A stretch of DNA of 64,000 nucleotides from Allobosea robiniae (lineage in GTDB: Bacteria > Pseudomonadota > Alphaproteobacteria > Rhizobiales > Beijerinckiaceae): assembly GCF_900102525.1 (NCBI RefSeq), contig NZ_FNBZ01000001.1, positions 1,116,001 to 1,180,000 of the forward strand. The letters are read 5' to 3'. Shown here in pieces: positions 42,830 through 52,027 of the stretch. The position numbers and the translations under genes were made by a program. Each line of letters opens with the position of its first letter. Position 1 is the stretch's first letter. The notes beneath the pieces are model-generated. The model was not told where the DNA came from. It did no database searches and saw nothing but the letters and a program-made list of their open reading frames with translations.

Positions 42830-45800
42830 ATGATGACGCTTCGCAGCCGCGATTTGCCGAAATGCGCGCCCGCATCCCGTAGCGCCACGACGCCGATGAC
42901 CTCCCCATCTGGATCGCATGCTGCGTCTCCGGCTGTTGCCGGTGAAGCCATCGGCCCGGTCTCCAGTTCTCTTGCCCAGCAGCGCAGCAGCCTGCGCAGG
43001 ACGACGTCGCGAGCCTGTCTGGCCCTTGCGGTGTCGTTAGGCGCAGGGCTGCCGCTATGGCCGCACGCCGCTTCCGCGCAGCAGATCACCCAGGGAGGCG
43101 GCAACGGCGCGGGCGACCGCTTCGGCCTGGGCGGCATCGCGGGCGGCGGCGGCGGCGGCGGCGACCGCACCATCGGCTTTTTTGGGGGCGATGGCGGTTC
43201 GGCAGCACAGACACCCGGCGGTTCGGCGACCGCGGGAATGCGTGGTTACGACGATGTCGGTGGGGCCGGCGGAGCAGGCGGGGCGCCGGGCGCTCCCAAT
43301 GACCTCTCTGCCGGCGGCGGCGGCGGCGGCGGCCGCGGCGGTTATGATCCCGGATTCCCCAGCAATGGCGGAGCGGGCGGCGCCGGCGGCAGCGGCAACC
43401 TCCTCACGACAACGTCTCCGCTCTCCCTCGGCTCGGCTTATGCTGGCGGCACAGGAGCGACCGGGTCCTTTGGCGCCTCCCCAGCGGGCAGCGGCGGCGG
43501 TGGCGGTGGCGGTGGCGGCCTCATCCTGACGGGTGCCGGCGTCACCATGAATACGAACGGGTTCGCTGTCTCGGGCGGCGCGGGCGCTGGCGGTGCGGGC
43601 GCTGGCGGCGGCGGCGCCGGGCTGGTGCTGCTGAACGGCGGCACGATCACCGTCGCGGCCGGAGCGGGCGGTACCAGCGTCATTGCCGGCGGCCAGGGCA
43701 GCAACGAATATGAGGGCGCGCACGGCGGCGCCGGGCTGTTCCTGTACAATGGCGGCAGCCTGTCCCATCAGGCCGGCTCGATCACCGGCGGCGCGGGCGG
43801 GGGGTGGGCCTGGGCCGGCTCCGGCGGTGCCGGCGTGCTGAGCAATCTCGGCATCATCGACAATCGGGCCGCGATCACAGGCGGCAAGGGAGGCGATTCG
43901 AACGCAGGTGGGACTGGCTACGGCCGAGGCGGTGCCGGCCTGGAAGCCTGGGGCGGCTCGATCGCCAATATGGCGGGCGGCAGCATCACGGGCGGTGCGG
44001 GCGGGAACCAGTCCGACCTCAACCCAGTCTATGTCGCGGGCGTCGGCGGCGCCGGCATCGTCTTCCGGGATGGCCAGATCGCCAGCCTGGACAATGCCGG
44101 GACGATTTCAGGCGGTCGTGGCGGCACCGCCGCCTCCACCAGCCATGGCGTTGGCGGCGTCGGCATCGTCGGCGCGGCGAGCGGCGGCATCTCCATCATC
44201 AATTCGGGGACGATCGCGGGCGGGCTTTCCGGCGACGGCGTGACGCGCGCCAATGCGGTCGCGCTCTCCGGCAGCAACAACCGCTTCGAGATCCGGGCCG
44301 GCTCGACGACCGACGGCAATGTCGTGGTTCAGGGCGGCGGCACCAACAATGTCCTGGCGCTGGGTGGCGCCACGGATGGCAGCGTCAATATCGGCAACCT
44401 CGTGGCCTCGCATACCGGCTTCACGGCCTACGAGAAGACGGGGTCGTCGACCTGGACGCTGTCGGGCCCCGGCAACCAGAACTGGACGATCAACGAGGGA
44501 ACGCTTGCCGGCAACGCCGCCAGCATGGCCGGCAACCTGACCTTCGCAGCCGGTGCCGGCACGCGCGGTGTCGTCTTCAATCAGGGAGGTGGCGGCATCT
44601 ATTCCCGGACCATCTCGGGGGATGGCAACTTCACGTTGACGGGAGGGGGCTCCCTCACTCTGACCAATGAGCAGAGCTATACGGGTACGACTACCGTCAA
44701 TGCCGGCACGCTGCGGATGGGGGCGGCCAACGCGCTGGCCTCTTCAGCCGGCATCGGTCTTCAGGGCAGCAGCACCTGGGACCTCGACGGCTACAACCAG
44801 ACCGTCAAGAGACTGGAAGGGGACGCCGGCACGGCCGTCAATCTGGGCGCGGCGACGCTGACCATCGACAACAGCGCCTTTTTCGTCTTCAGGGGAGATA
44901 TTTCCGGATCGGGCGGCCTGACCAAGACCGGGTCGGCGGGTCTCAATATCTTTGGGGCCAACACCTATTCCGGCCCGACCAATGTCGCCGGTGGGACGTT
45001 GAGAATTGGCCAGGGCGGGTCCATCCGCAACTCGACCGCGATCAACATCTCCAACGGCTCTCGGTTCGTCGTTTTCGAGCCCAACGCCCTGTCACCCACG
45101 GGGGCGGTCAGCCTGACGGGGGCCGGCTCGCAATTCGAGATACTATTCGACCAGCAGATCGGCTCGCTTGCTGGCGGGGCAGATACGAGTGTGATCCCCG
45201 GCCTGGGAGTGGTGCTGACAACGGGGACGAACAACACGAGCACCGTCTTCAGCGGCACCATCGGCAGCGTTTTCGGCGATGGCTCCCTGACCAAGGTCGG
45301 CACCGGCAGCTTCACCCTGAACGGAGTGAACACATACGAGGGCGCGACGGTCGTCACCGGCGGTTCGCTGATCGTGAACGGCTCGATCGCATCGTCCTCG
45401 GGCGTGACGGTCGCGGCCGGCGCGCTGCTGGGCGGCTCGGGCACGGTCCCGACGACGATCATCAACGGCGGGACGCTTTCGCCGGGCAACTCTCCCGGAA
45501 CGCTGGCGGTCCGGGGGAACCTGACCTTCAACCCCGGCTCGACCTATCTCGCCGAGATCCAGGGCGCGAATGCGGACCGCGTCAACGTGACCGGCACGGC
45601 CGCACTGGCAGGCACGCTGCGTCTGGCGCCGCTCGGCGGCGCCTATGCGTTCAACAGCGCCTACACGCTGCTCTCGGCGGCGGGGGGACGAACAGGCACC
45701 TTCAGCCCGGTCGACACGGCGGGAACCTTCGGCGACGGCGTGACCACGACGGTGAGTTACACCACCAATGACGTGCTGCTGACGCTCGCGCCGAAGCCGC

Positions 45801-47023
45801 TCACGCCCGAGGGGCCCGGGGATCCCGGCTCGCCACCGGGCTCGCCGACGCTCGGCGTGACCCATCCGCGCAATGCCTATGCCATCGCGCGCTCGATCGA
45901 CACGGCGGTCGAGAATGGCGGCGATCCGTCGACGCTGTTCGGGATCTACAACCTGCCGGCAGCCGCGATCCCGGCAGCGGTGAACAGCTTGTCGGGCGAG
46001 ATCCATACCGCGGCGCCGGCGATGGCGAGCCTCGCCTCCGACCAGTTCCTGCGTATCATGCTCGACCCGTTCGCGGCCGGGCGGCTGAATGGTGCCGGCG
46101 TCGGACCGGGCACAGCGGCGTTCTCCGGTCTCATGCGCAAGGGCGCGGACGAACCCGCCCTTCCCTCACGCCTCGACACCCCGTTCTACTCGGTCTGGGG
46201 CTCGGCCTATGGCTCCTATGGCCGCACCGGTGGTGACGCCGCGATCGGCTCGGCGAAGCGCACGATCGACGATGCGCATCTGGCGACGGGTATCGATATC
46301 CGGCTCATGCCGGGGACGGTCGCGGGCATCGCGGTCTCGGGCGGCAAGGCGCGGGCCTCGCTGCCGGGCCTGATCGGCAAGATCGACGCCGACGTGTTCC
46401 AGGCCGGCCTCTACGGCATGACACAGCTCGGCCTGGTGAAGCTCGGCGGGGCGCTGAGCTATGCCCGGCTGGAGAATGATGTCAGCCGCGGCATTCCGGC
46501 CCTGGGCTCGAGCCTCTCGTCCTCCTATGCGACGACGGCCTGGAGCGGCAGGTTGCAGGCGAGTGCCGCGCTGCTCGGCTGGAACGGCTTCACGGTCTCG
46601 CCGCTGGCGGCGATCCAGGCGACCCGGGCGCATAGCCCTGTGGTAGTCGAGGCAAACTGGGCCGGCGCCAATGCCGGGGCACTCGCACTCGGCGGGCGCA
46701 GCGACGTCACCGCCCGCAGCGAGCTCGGCCTGCAGCTCGATGCCGATACCGTGCTCGGTTCGGTTCCGGTCACGGGCTATGTCCGGGCGGCCTGGGGGCA
46801 TTATTTCCGGCGCGATGCGGATCTGACCGCAAGCCTGATCGGGCTGCCGGGCGCGAGCTTCACCGCGACCGGAGCCGAGGCAGACCGCAACAGCGCCCTC
46901 CTCAGTGCCGGCCTCAACGCCAGGCTCTCCGAACGCGTCACCTTCGGCCTCAACCTCGACGGAGAGCTCTCCGCCAACAGCAGCCGCCTCGGTGGATCGG
47001 CCCGGATCAGAGTCAGCTTCTGA
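42830..47023 (+). CDS. Glycine-rich autotransporter with PATR repeats and outer-membrane barrel
   Basis: A 1397-residue type V secreted protein. A long N-terminal extension precedes the signal peptide (ACLALAVSLGAGLPLWPHAA, cleavage near residue 84). Residues about 85-470 are extremely Gly/Ala-rich with Gly-Gly-X runs. Residues about 615-870 carry passenger-associated transport repeats, for example SYTGTTTVNAGTLRMG, TYSGPTNVAGGTLRIG and TYEGATVVTGGSLIVNG. The autotransporter barrel occupies about 1115-1397 and ends with RIRVSF, the terminal Phe used in barrel assembly. A linker rich in Pro (PEGPGDPGSPPGSP) separates passenger and barrel-side domains. GGGGG precedes the ATG. An adhesin or surface-matrix role is likely. 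Confidence 0.9.
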   Translation: MMTLRSRDLPKCAPASRSATTPMTSPSGSHAASPAVAGEAIGPVSSSLAQQRSSLRRTTSRACLALAVSLGAGLPLWPHAASAQQITQGGGNGAGDRFGLGGIAGGGGGGGDRTIGFFGGDGGSAAQTPGGSATAGMRGYDDVGGAGGAGGAPGAPNDLSAGGGGGGGRGGYDPGFPSNGGAGGAGGSGNLLTTTSPLSLGSAYAGGTGATGSFGASPAGSGGGGGGGGGLILTGAGVTMNTNGFAVSGGAGAGGAGAGGGGAGLVLLNGGTITVAAGAGGTSVIAGGQGSNEYEGAHGGAGLFLYNGGSLSHQAGSITGGAGGGWAWAGSGGAGVLSNLGIIDNRAAITGGKGGDSNAGGTGYGRGGAGLEAWGGSIANMAGGSITGGAGGNQSDLNPVYVAGVGGAGIVFRDGQIASLDNAGTISGGRGGTAASTSHGVGGVGIVGAASGGISIINSGTIAGGLSGDGVTRANAVALSGSNNRFEIRAGSTTDGNVVVQGGGTNNVLALGGATDGSVNIGNLVASHTGFTAYEKTGSSTWTLSGPGNQNWTINEGTLAGNAASMAGNLTFAAGAGTRGVVFNQGGGGIYSRTISGDGNFTLTGGGSLTLTNEQSYTGTTTVNAGTLRMGAANALASSAGIGLQGSSTWDLDGYNQTVKRLEGDAGTAVNLGAATLTIDNSAFFVFRGDISGSGGLTKTGSAGLNIFGANTYSGPTNVAGGTLRIGQGGSIRNSTAINISNGSRFVVFEPNALSPTGAVSLTGAGSQFEILFDQQIGSLAGGADTSVIPGLGVVLTTGTNNTSTVFSGTIGSVFGDGSLTKVGTGSFTLNGVNTYEGATVVTGGSLIVNGSIASSSGVTVAAGALLGGSGTVPTTIINGGTLSPGNSPGTLAVRGNLTFNPGSTYLAEIQGANADRVNVTGTAALAGTLRLAPLGGAYAFNSAYTLLSAAGGRTGTFSPVDTAGTFGDGVTTTVSYTTNDVLLTLAPKPLTPEGPGDPGSPPGSPTLGVTHPRNAYAIARSIDTAVENGGDPSTLFGIYNLPAAAIPAAVNSLSGEIHTAAPAMASLASDQFLRIMLDPFAAGRLNGAGVGPGTAAFSGLMRKGADEPALPSRLDTPFYSVWGSAYGSYGRTGGDAAIGSAKRTIDDAHLATGIDIRLMPGTVAGIAVSGGKARASLPGLIGKIDADVFQAGLYGMTQLGLVKLGGALSYARLENDVSRGIPALGSSLSSSYATTAWSGRLQASAALLGWNGFTVSPLAAIQATRAHSPVVVEANWAGANAGALALGGRSDVTARSELGLQLDADTVLGSVPVTGYVRAAWGHYFRRDADLTASLIGLPGASFTATGAEADRNSALLSAGLNARLSERVTFGLNLDGELSANSSRLGGSARIRVSF

Positions 47024-47113
47024 AGGCAGCGATGGTCGTGCAGGCGCAAGATCGCGCAGGCCGACCGGCGCCCGATATCGTTCCAGGCTGACCGGCCTTC
47101 AGTTCCCGACCTG

Positions 47114-48181
47114 TTATTGGCGCAGGCCGGGGGAGTGCATGCGCATCCAGTCCGCCGACAGAACCCGCTCGTCCCGGCCGATCGCCCGAAAATCGACGGC
47201 CTCCAGAATGTTCGCAAGGGCGATCAGAGCGGTCGTCAACGGCGTCGTGGCGCCAACCTGCCGACCGAGAACTTCCAGCGGCACGAGCGAGCAGGGCACA
47301 TCCTCATGCAGGAAGCGCTTCTGCAGCTTGGGCCCGAAGCGTGGAATAGCGCCGAACAACCGCGTTCCCGCCGGATAGGCCCGCTGGGAGAAGGTGGCGG
47401 ACGGCAGCGGCGTGAGCCCGGCCGCGCGCATGACCTGATCGCGCTCCTGCTCCAGCGCGGCGGCGATGACGTTGACCCGGCCCATGCGCGCCTCGTCGAA
47501 ATGCAGGATGCCGGTCGTCAGATCGCCCATGTCACGGTCCAGCGTCATCGCGCCGCCGATATAGGCGGGAACGTGGCCGATGCAGTTCGGGTTGTTCAGG
47601 CCGCTTTCGAGCACGTTCGCGGAATAGGTGAATTCCGGGAACTGCTCGAGGAAGGCCGCATAATGCGGATTGTCCTTCGCTTCAGGCAGGCCGGCGAGCT
47701 CGAGCCAGCGCTTCTGCCCCTTGAGCACGACAGTCGATGGATTGAGCTTCCCGGCCAGATGCAGCGTGTTGTTGAGTTCGAAGACCGCGACGCCCTGGGG
47801 ATTGCCTGCTGAAATCAGTGTGTCGGCGAAGACCTTGGAACCGCCGACATAGCCGCAATGCAGCACGACCATCTGGCCGGGCGCGAGGCCGGGCGCGATC
47901 TCGCGTGCCACGGCTGCATGCCGGTCAGCCGTGGTGGAGACCACGACGACATCCGCTCCGGCGACGGCCGCAGCGCCATCCGTCGCACTTTTCGGCAGGG
48001 CAACCGCCCCCTGCCCGCCCAGCCCCTCGAAGGACAGCCCCCCGGCCATGTCGGTCGATGAACGCACCGCATCGTCGCAGTCATACCATCCGCTAATGCG
48101 CGCACCCCGCGCTGCGACAGCGACCGCAAAGCCCGCACCTGCTCCGCCGAGCCCGATCAATGCGTAGTTCAGAACCGCCAT
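47114..48181 (-). CDS. NAD(P)-dependent opine dehydrogenase-like enzyme
   Basis: A 355-residue enzyme of the octopine/nopaline dehydrogenase family. The Rossmann loop is ALIGLGGAGAGFAVAVAARG, and the C-terminal family domain holds LESGLNNPNCIGHVPAYIGG, where the Asn and His match the catalytic region of opine dehydrogenases. Family members reduce an imine of a keto acid and an amino acid, or run in reverse. It is divergent from an amino-acid importer operon with a GntR regulator and a hydantoinase-like gene. A good ribosome site (GGGGGAGG) precedes the ATG. The product is unknown; breakdown of an imported N-carboxyalkyl amino acid would fit. Confidence 0.82.
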   Translation of the reverse strand: MAVLNYALIGLGGAGAGFAVAVAARGARISGWYDCDDAVRSSTDMAGGLSFEGLGGQGAVALPKSATDGAAAVAGADVVVVSTTADRHAAVAREIAPGLAPGQMVVLHCGYVGGSKVFADTLISAGNPQGVAVFELNNTLHLAGKLNPSTVVLKGQKRWLELAGLPEAKDNPHYAAFLEQFPEFTYSANVLESGLNNPNCIGHVPAYIGGAMTLDRDMGDLTTGILHFDEARMGRVNVIAAALEQERDQVMRAAGLTPLPSATFSQRAYPAGTRLFGAIPRFGPKLQKRFLHEDVPCSLVPLEVLGRQVGATTPLTTALIALANILEAVDFRAIGRDERVLSADWMRMHSPGLRQ

Positions 48182-48205
48182 GCCCTGCCTCCCCCTTGCA
48201 TATCA

Positions 48206-48227
48206 CGGATGATCATGTTGTCATCCG
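48206..48227. promoter_or_regulatory. Palindrome in the divergent opine dehydrogenase/importer promoter
   Basis: CGGATGA at 48206-48212 is perfectly inverted as TCATCCG at 48221-48227, with an 8-base spacer. The whole divergent gap is 103 bases, so one site could control both directions. The GntR-type regulator encoded at the end of the rightward operon is the natural candidate to bind it. Confidence 0.55.
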
Positions 48228-48284
48228 GTCGTCCGTACGTTTAATGTTCATCAAAATAATGTCAATCAAACGAGGGGAAATCCA

Positions 48285-49151
48285 ATGACGTTAGACTTCA
48301 TTCTCCTGTTGCGAAGGAAGATCAGCCTGGCAGCCGGCGCCGCCAGCCTCCTGGCTGCAACCCTGTCCGGCGCAGCAGCGGAACCGCTGAAGATCGCGGC
48401 CGATGTCGGCTATGCGCCGTGGGCGATGCGCCAGCCTTCAGGCGAAATCGAGGGGTTCTCGATCGAGGTCGCGAAGGACATCGCCCGGCGCATCGGCCGC
48501 ACCGGCGTCGAAGTCGTCGACGTCAATTTCTCCGCAATCTTCGCGGGCCTCTTCGCCGGGCGCTACGACATGATCGTCGCCCCGATGTCCATGACCAAGG
48601 AGCGCGCAGCGCAGCTGCTCTTCACCGAAGGTTACCTGACCGGCGGGATCGGCCTGGTCACGCGCTCCGACGACGACAGCATCACCAAGCCCGAGGACCT
48701 GCGCGGCAAGGTGCTCGCGACCAATAGCGGCAGCTTCACCGATACCTGGGCGACGGCGAACGAGGCCAAGTACGGCTACAAGATCCAACGCTACGACAAG
48801 GACAGCGACGCATTGCAGGCCGTGATCGCCAAGCGCGCCGATGCCGATGTGGTCAACCTCAATGTCGGCCAGTACGCGGCCTCGAAGAACCGCCGCATGA
48901 AGGTCGTGCACCGGATCTTCGTCGACTACGATCTCGGCTACGGCTTCCGCAAGGACGCCAGGGAATTGCGTAACCAGGTCGAGAACGCGCTGGAATGCAT
49001 GAAGCTCGACGGCACGCTGCAAGGCCTGCACGAGAAATGGTTCGGCGAGCAGCCCGATCCGGCCGATTCCAGCATGAAGGTCTTCGCCGGCTATGGCCCG
49101 ATCGGGCTCGAAGGCTACGAGCGCAGCTATCACAAGCCGGATTGCAAGTGA
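48285..49151 (+). CDS. Amino-acid ABC transporter substrate-binding protein (family 3)
   Basis: A 288-residue exported binding protein. A signal peptide ([20 protein letters not shown]) ends near residue 32. The family 3 core is [54 protein letters not shown] and [18 protein letters not shown]. Its stop overlaps the ATPase ATG by one base. Polar amino acids, opines and hydantoin-like compounds are all plausible ligands. Confidence 0.94.
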   Translation: MTLDFILLLRRKISLAAGAASLLAATLSGAAAEPLKIAADVGYAPWAMRQPSGEIEGFSIEVAKDIARRIGRTGVEVVDVNFSAIFAGLFAGRYDMIVAPMSMTKERAAQLLFTEGYLTGGIGLVTRSDDDSITKPEDLRGKVLATNSGSFTDTWATANEAKYGYKIQRYDKDSDALQAVIAKRADADVVNLNVGQYAASKNRRMKVVHRIFVDYDLGYGFRKDARELRNQVENALECMKLDGTLQGLHEKWFGEQPDPADSSMKVFAGYGPIGLEGYERSYHKPDCK

Positions 49152-49912
49152 TGGCCGCAAGCGCGCCTGCCAGGGCCCTGCTGAAGATGCGGGGGATCGA
49201 GAAGAGCTTCGGTGCCGTCCCGATCCTCAAGGGTATCGACCTCGATGTCGCCGCCGGCGAGCTGGTCGCGATCATCGGCCCGTCGGGCTCCGGCAAGTCG
49301 ACGCTGCTGCGCTGCATCAATCGCCTGGAGGAGCCGCAAGCCGGCTCCATCCACCTCGACGATATCGAGATCACCGGAAAGCGCGTCAACCTGAGCAAGA
49401 TCCGGCGCGATATCGGCATGGTCTTCCAAGCCTTCAATCTCTATCCGCATTTCACGGCCGAGCGGAATGTCAGCCTCGCCCTGTCGAAGGTGCTGAAGCT
49501 GAAGGCTGCGGAAGCCTCGGAGCGGGCGCTGGCAGCGCTCGAGCAGGTCGGCCTGCGCCACAAGGCCAAGGCCTTTCCGGCCGAGCTTTCGGGCGGCCAG
49601 CAGCAGCGCGTCGCCATCGCGCGCTCGATGGCGATGGCGCCGAAGCTTTATCTCTTCGACGAGCCGACCTCCGCGCTCGACCCCGAACTCGTCGGCGAGG
49701 TCCTCGCGGTGATGCAGGAGATGAAGGCGAAGGGCCAGACCATGGTGGTCGTGACCCATGAGATGGCTTTCGCCCGGCAGGCCGCCGACCGGGTGATCTT
49801 CATGGACGAAGGCGTCATCGTCGAGCAGGGGACGCCCGACGCGATCTTCCGCCAGTCCATCAATCCGCGCCTCAGCAGCTTCCTGCGCAATTATCGCGGC
49901 AAGGAGGCCTAG
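49151..49912 (+). CDS. Amino-acid ABC transporter ATP-binding protein
   Basis: A 253-residue ATPase of the polar amino acid uptake group. Walker A is [11 protein letters not shown], the Q-loop is [13 protein letters not shown], the signature is [16 protein letters not shown] and Walker B is [13 protein letters not shown]. The switch His lies in [15 protein letters not shown]. The frame is open to 48995, but the ATG overlapping the binding-protein stop fits the family. It pairs with the two permeases that follow. Confidence 0.96.
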   Translation: MAASAPARALLKMRGIEKSFGAVPILKGIDLDVAAGELVAIIGPSGSGKSTLLRCINRLEEPQAGSIHLDDIEITGKRVNLSKIRRDIGMVFQAFNLYPHFTAERNVSLALSKVLKLKAAEASERALAALEQVGLRHKAKAFPAELSGGQQQRVAIARSMAMAPKLYLFDEPTSALDPELVGEVLAVMQEMKAKGQTMVVVTHEMAFARQAADRVIFMDEGVIVEQGTPDAIFRQSINPRLSSFLRNYRGKEA

Positions 49913-49914
49913 AA

Positions 49915-50586
49915 ATGGGCGAGATCGGCAAGTTCTTCTTCGACGGCACCATAGCAGCCGCCGTGCTGCCCTTCCTGTTCCAGGGCTTCCTCGTCACGCT
50001 GCAGTTGTCCGCCCTGACGATCCTGTTCGGGCTGTCGCTCGGGCTCGCACTCGCCTGCGCCCGCGCCTACGGCATCACGGCGCTGAACCTGCTGATCGTC
50101 GCCTTCGTCGACATTCTGCGTTCGCTGCCGGCGCTGGTGATCCTGATCTGCATCTATTTCGTGCTGCCGGAATACGAGATCCGGATCGACGCCTATTGGG
50201 CGACGGTGCTGACGCTCGGCCTCGTGCTCGCCGCCTTCTCCGAGGAGATCTTCTGGGCCGGCATCACCTCGGTCCCGAAGGGGCAATGGGAGGGCGGCCT
50301 CTCGACCGGCCTGACCTTCACCCAGACGCTGTTCTACATCGTGCTCTACCAGGCGGTGCAGATGGTCATCCCGCCGCTGACCAACAAGACGATCAGCATC
50401 ACCAAGAACACGGCGCTGGCCTCCGTCGTCTCGGTCTCGGAACTGCTGAACCAGGCGTCGAGCCAGCAGGCGCTCTATGCCAACCCGACGCCGCTCACCG
50501 TCGCCGCCCTGTTCTACCTGGCCGTGTTCGCGCCGCTGGTCGTGCTCAGCCGGCACATCGAGAGCCGCTATGCGGTGAAGAGGTAG
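49915..50586 (+). CDS. Amino-acid ABC transporter permease 1
   Basis: A 223-residue permease with about five helices. LPFLFQGFLVTLQLSALTIL starts the HisM-type domain, FVDILRSLPALVILICIYFV follows, and the EAA loop is GQWEGGLSTGLTFTQTLFYI. It starts 2 bases after the ATPase stop and forms a heterodimer with the next gene by analogy with HisQM. Confidence 0.94.
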   Translation: MGEIGKFFFDGTIAAAVLPFLFQGFLVTLQLSALTILFGLSLGLALACARAYGITALNLLIVAFVDILRSLPALVILICIYFVLPEYEIRIDAYWATVLTLGLVLAAFSEEIFWAGITSVPKGQWEGGLSTGLTFTQTLFYIVLYQAVQMVIPPLTNKTISITKNTALASVVSVSELLNQASSQQALYANPTPLTVAALFYLAVFAPLVVLSRHIESRYAVKR

Positions 50587-50591
50587 GCACC

Positions 50592-51245
50592 ATGTTTCAC
50601 CCCGACACCGTCGCGCTGACCATTCCCTACCTGCTCTCGGGGCTGAAGGTCACGCTCCTGCTCGCGATCCTGATCGTGCCGCTGGCCTTCGGCGTGGGCA
50701 CGCTGGTCGCCATCGTCGCGAATTCGAGATCGCGGCCGGCGCGGCTCGCCGCCTATCTCTACATCGATTTCTTCCGCGCCTTCCCGCCGCTCGTCCTGAT
50801 CATCTTCGTGTTCTATGCCCTGCCCTTCCTGGGCCTGCGCCTGCCGGAGATACCGGCCTTCGTCCTGGCGATGACGCTGAACGGCTCGGCCTATTTCGCC
50901 GAGATCGTCCGGGCCGGGCTCGCGGCCGTGCCGAAGGGCCAGTACGAGGCTGCGCAGGCAACCGGCCTGAACGGCTTTCAGGTGCTCGCCTATGTCGCCC
51001 TGCCCCAGGCACTGAAGAAGGTGCGCCCGCCCCTGCTCAGCAACGTCCTCGAGCTCGCCAAGGCGACCTCACTTGCATCGGTCGTCGCGATCGCCGAACT
51101 GCTGCGCAACGCGCGAATCGCGCAAGGAGCGGTTTATGATCCGACGCCCCTGCTCATGGCCGCCCTGGTCTATCTCGCGATATTCTGGCCCTTCGTGCGC
51201 TTGCTTTCGCTGATCGAGAAGCGCCAACCCTTCAAGCCGGCATGA
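50592..51245 (+). CDS. Amino-acid ABC transporter permease 2
   Basis: A 217-residue permease of the same family. IPYLLSGLKVTLLLAILIVP begins the domain, YIDFFRAFPPLVLIIFVFYA follows, and the EAA loop is GQYEAAQATGLNGFQVLAYV. The frame is open to 50196, but the ATG at 50592 follows the first permease by 5 bases. It overlaps the GntR regulator start by four bases. Confidence 0.94.
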   Translation: MFHPDTVALTIPYLLSGLKVTLLLAILIVPLAFGVGTLVAIVANSRSRPARLAAYLYIDFFRAFPPLVLIIFVFYALPFLGLRLPEIPAFVLAMTLNGSAYFAEIVRAGLAAVPKGQYEAAQATGLNGFQVLAYVALPQALKKVRPPLLSNVLELAKATSLASVVAIAELLRNARIAQGAVYDPTPLLMAALVYLAIFWPFVRLLSLIEKRQPFKPA

Positions 51246-52021
51246 ACACCGTCCCCCGCAACATCGGAAACGCCATGCCCGTGCCGCTTCATCTGCAGAT
51301 CCAGGCCGACATCATGGGAGCGATCGAGCGCGGCGACTTCCCGGTCGGCGAGCAGCTTCCCTCGGAGACGGAGCTGCAGGCCCGCTACGGGGTCAGCCGT
51401 GCGACCATCCGCAAGGCGATGGAGGAGCTCTCGGCCGGCGGCGTCGTGATGAAGCTCCAGGGGCTCGGCACCTATGTCAACGATCGCGTCAAGGTCGGCC
51501 AGAGCGTGCGGCTGCGCGGCTATCTCGACGATATCCTGATCGCCGACGAGCGCCTGAGCTTCCGGACACTGGCGATCGACGACGTTGAGCCGGCGCCCGA
51601 TATTGCTGCCCTGTTCGCGCCGGCCGACCGGGGGCCCGCGACCCGCTATCGTTCGCTCATCCTGCAGGCCGGCAAGCCGCTGATGATCGGCACGTCCCAT
51701 ATTCCCGTCTCGGTCTCGCCCCGCGTCGACGACGCCGAATTGCCGCCGGGCGAGCAGCAGACCGTGGTGCGTTTGCGCCGGGCCGGGCTCGCGATCCAAC
51801 GCGGGCAGCAGACTCTGGGCGCGATCGTCGCCGATGCCGAGCAGGCCTCGAATCTCGGCGTGCCCGCAGGCACGGCCCTGGTCGCCTCGCGCCGCCTCTA
51901 TTACGACCGCTCCGACAGGCCGCTCATCGTCATCGACGGCATCTTCCACCCGACCAATTACAGCCTCGTCGTCGATCTCGTGCCCAGACCGGGCGGTCGC
52001 TTCGTCAGCTCAAGCCGGTAG
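51242..52021 (+). CDS. GntR-family regulator with UTRA ligand domain (HutC subfamily)
   Basis: A 259-residue regulator. The winged helix at about residues 12-78 contains GEQLPSETELQARYGVSRAT and IRKAMEELSAGGVV. The UTRA effector domain follows (about 95-250), with RYRSLILQAGKPLMIGTSHI. HutC-type proteins sense small catabolic intermediates such as urocanate. Being inside the operon (ATGA overlap with the permease, 6 bases before the hydantoinase), it probably controls it and responds to the imported compound. Confidence 0.92.
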   Translation: MNTVPRNIGNAMPVPLHLQIQADIMGAIERGDFPVGEQLPSETELQARYGVSRATIRKAMEELSAGGVVMKLQGLGTYVNDRVKVGQSVRLRGYLDDILIADERLSFRTLAIDDVEPAPDIAALFAPADRGPATRYRSLILQAGKPLMIGTSHIPVSVSPRVDDAELPPGEQQTVVRLRRAGLAIQRGQQTLGAIVADAEQASNLGVPAGTALVASRRLYYDRSDRPLIVIDGIFHPTNYSLVVDLVPRPGGRFVSSSR

Positions 52022-52027
52022 AATTCC

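Noticed and set aside
43080-44240. CRISPR-like or tandem DNA repeats in the Gly-rich part of the autotransporter
   Set aside because: The GGCGGC-rich DNA reflects glycine codons in an open frame. There are no constant repeats with unique spacers.
47021-47095. CTGAAGGC/GCCTTCAG pair as a terminator after the autotransporter
   Set aside because: The arms pair, but the loop would be about 60 bases and no T-tract follows; too weak to call.
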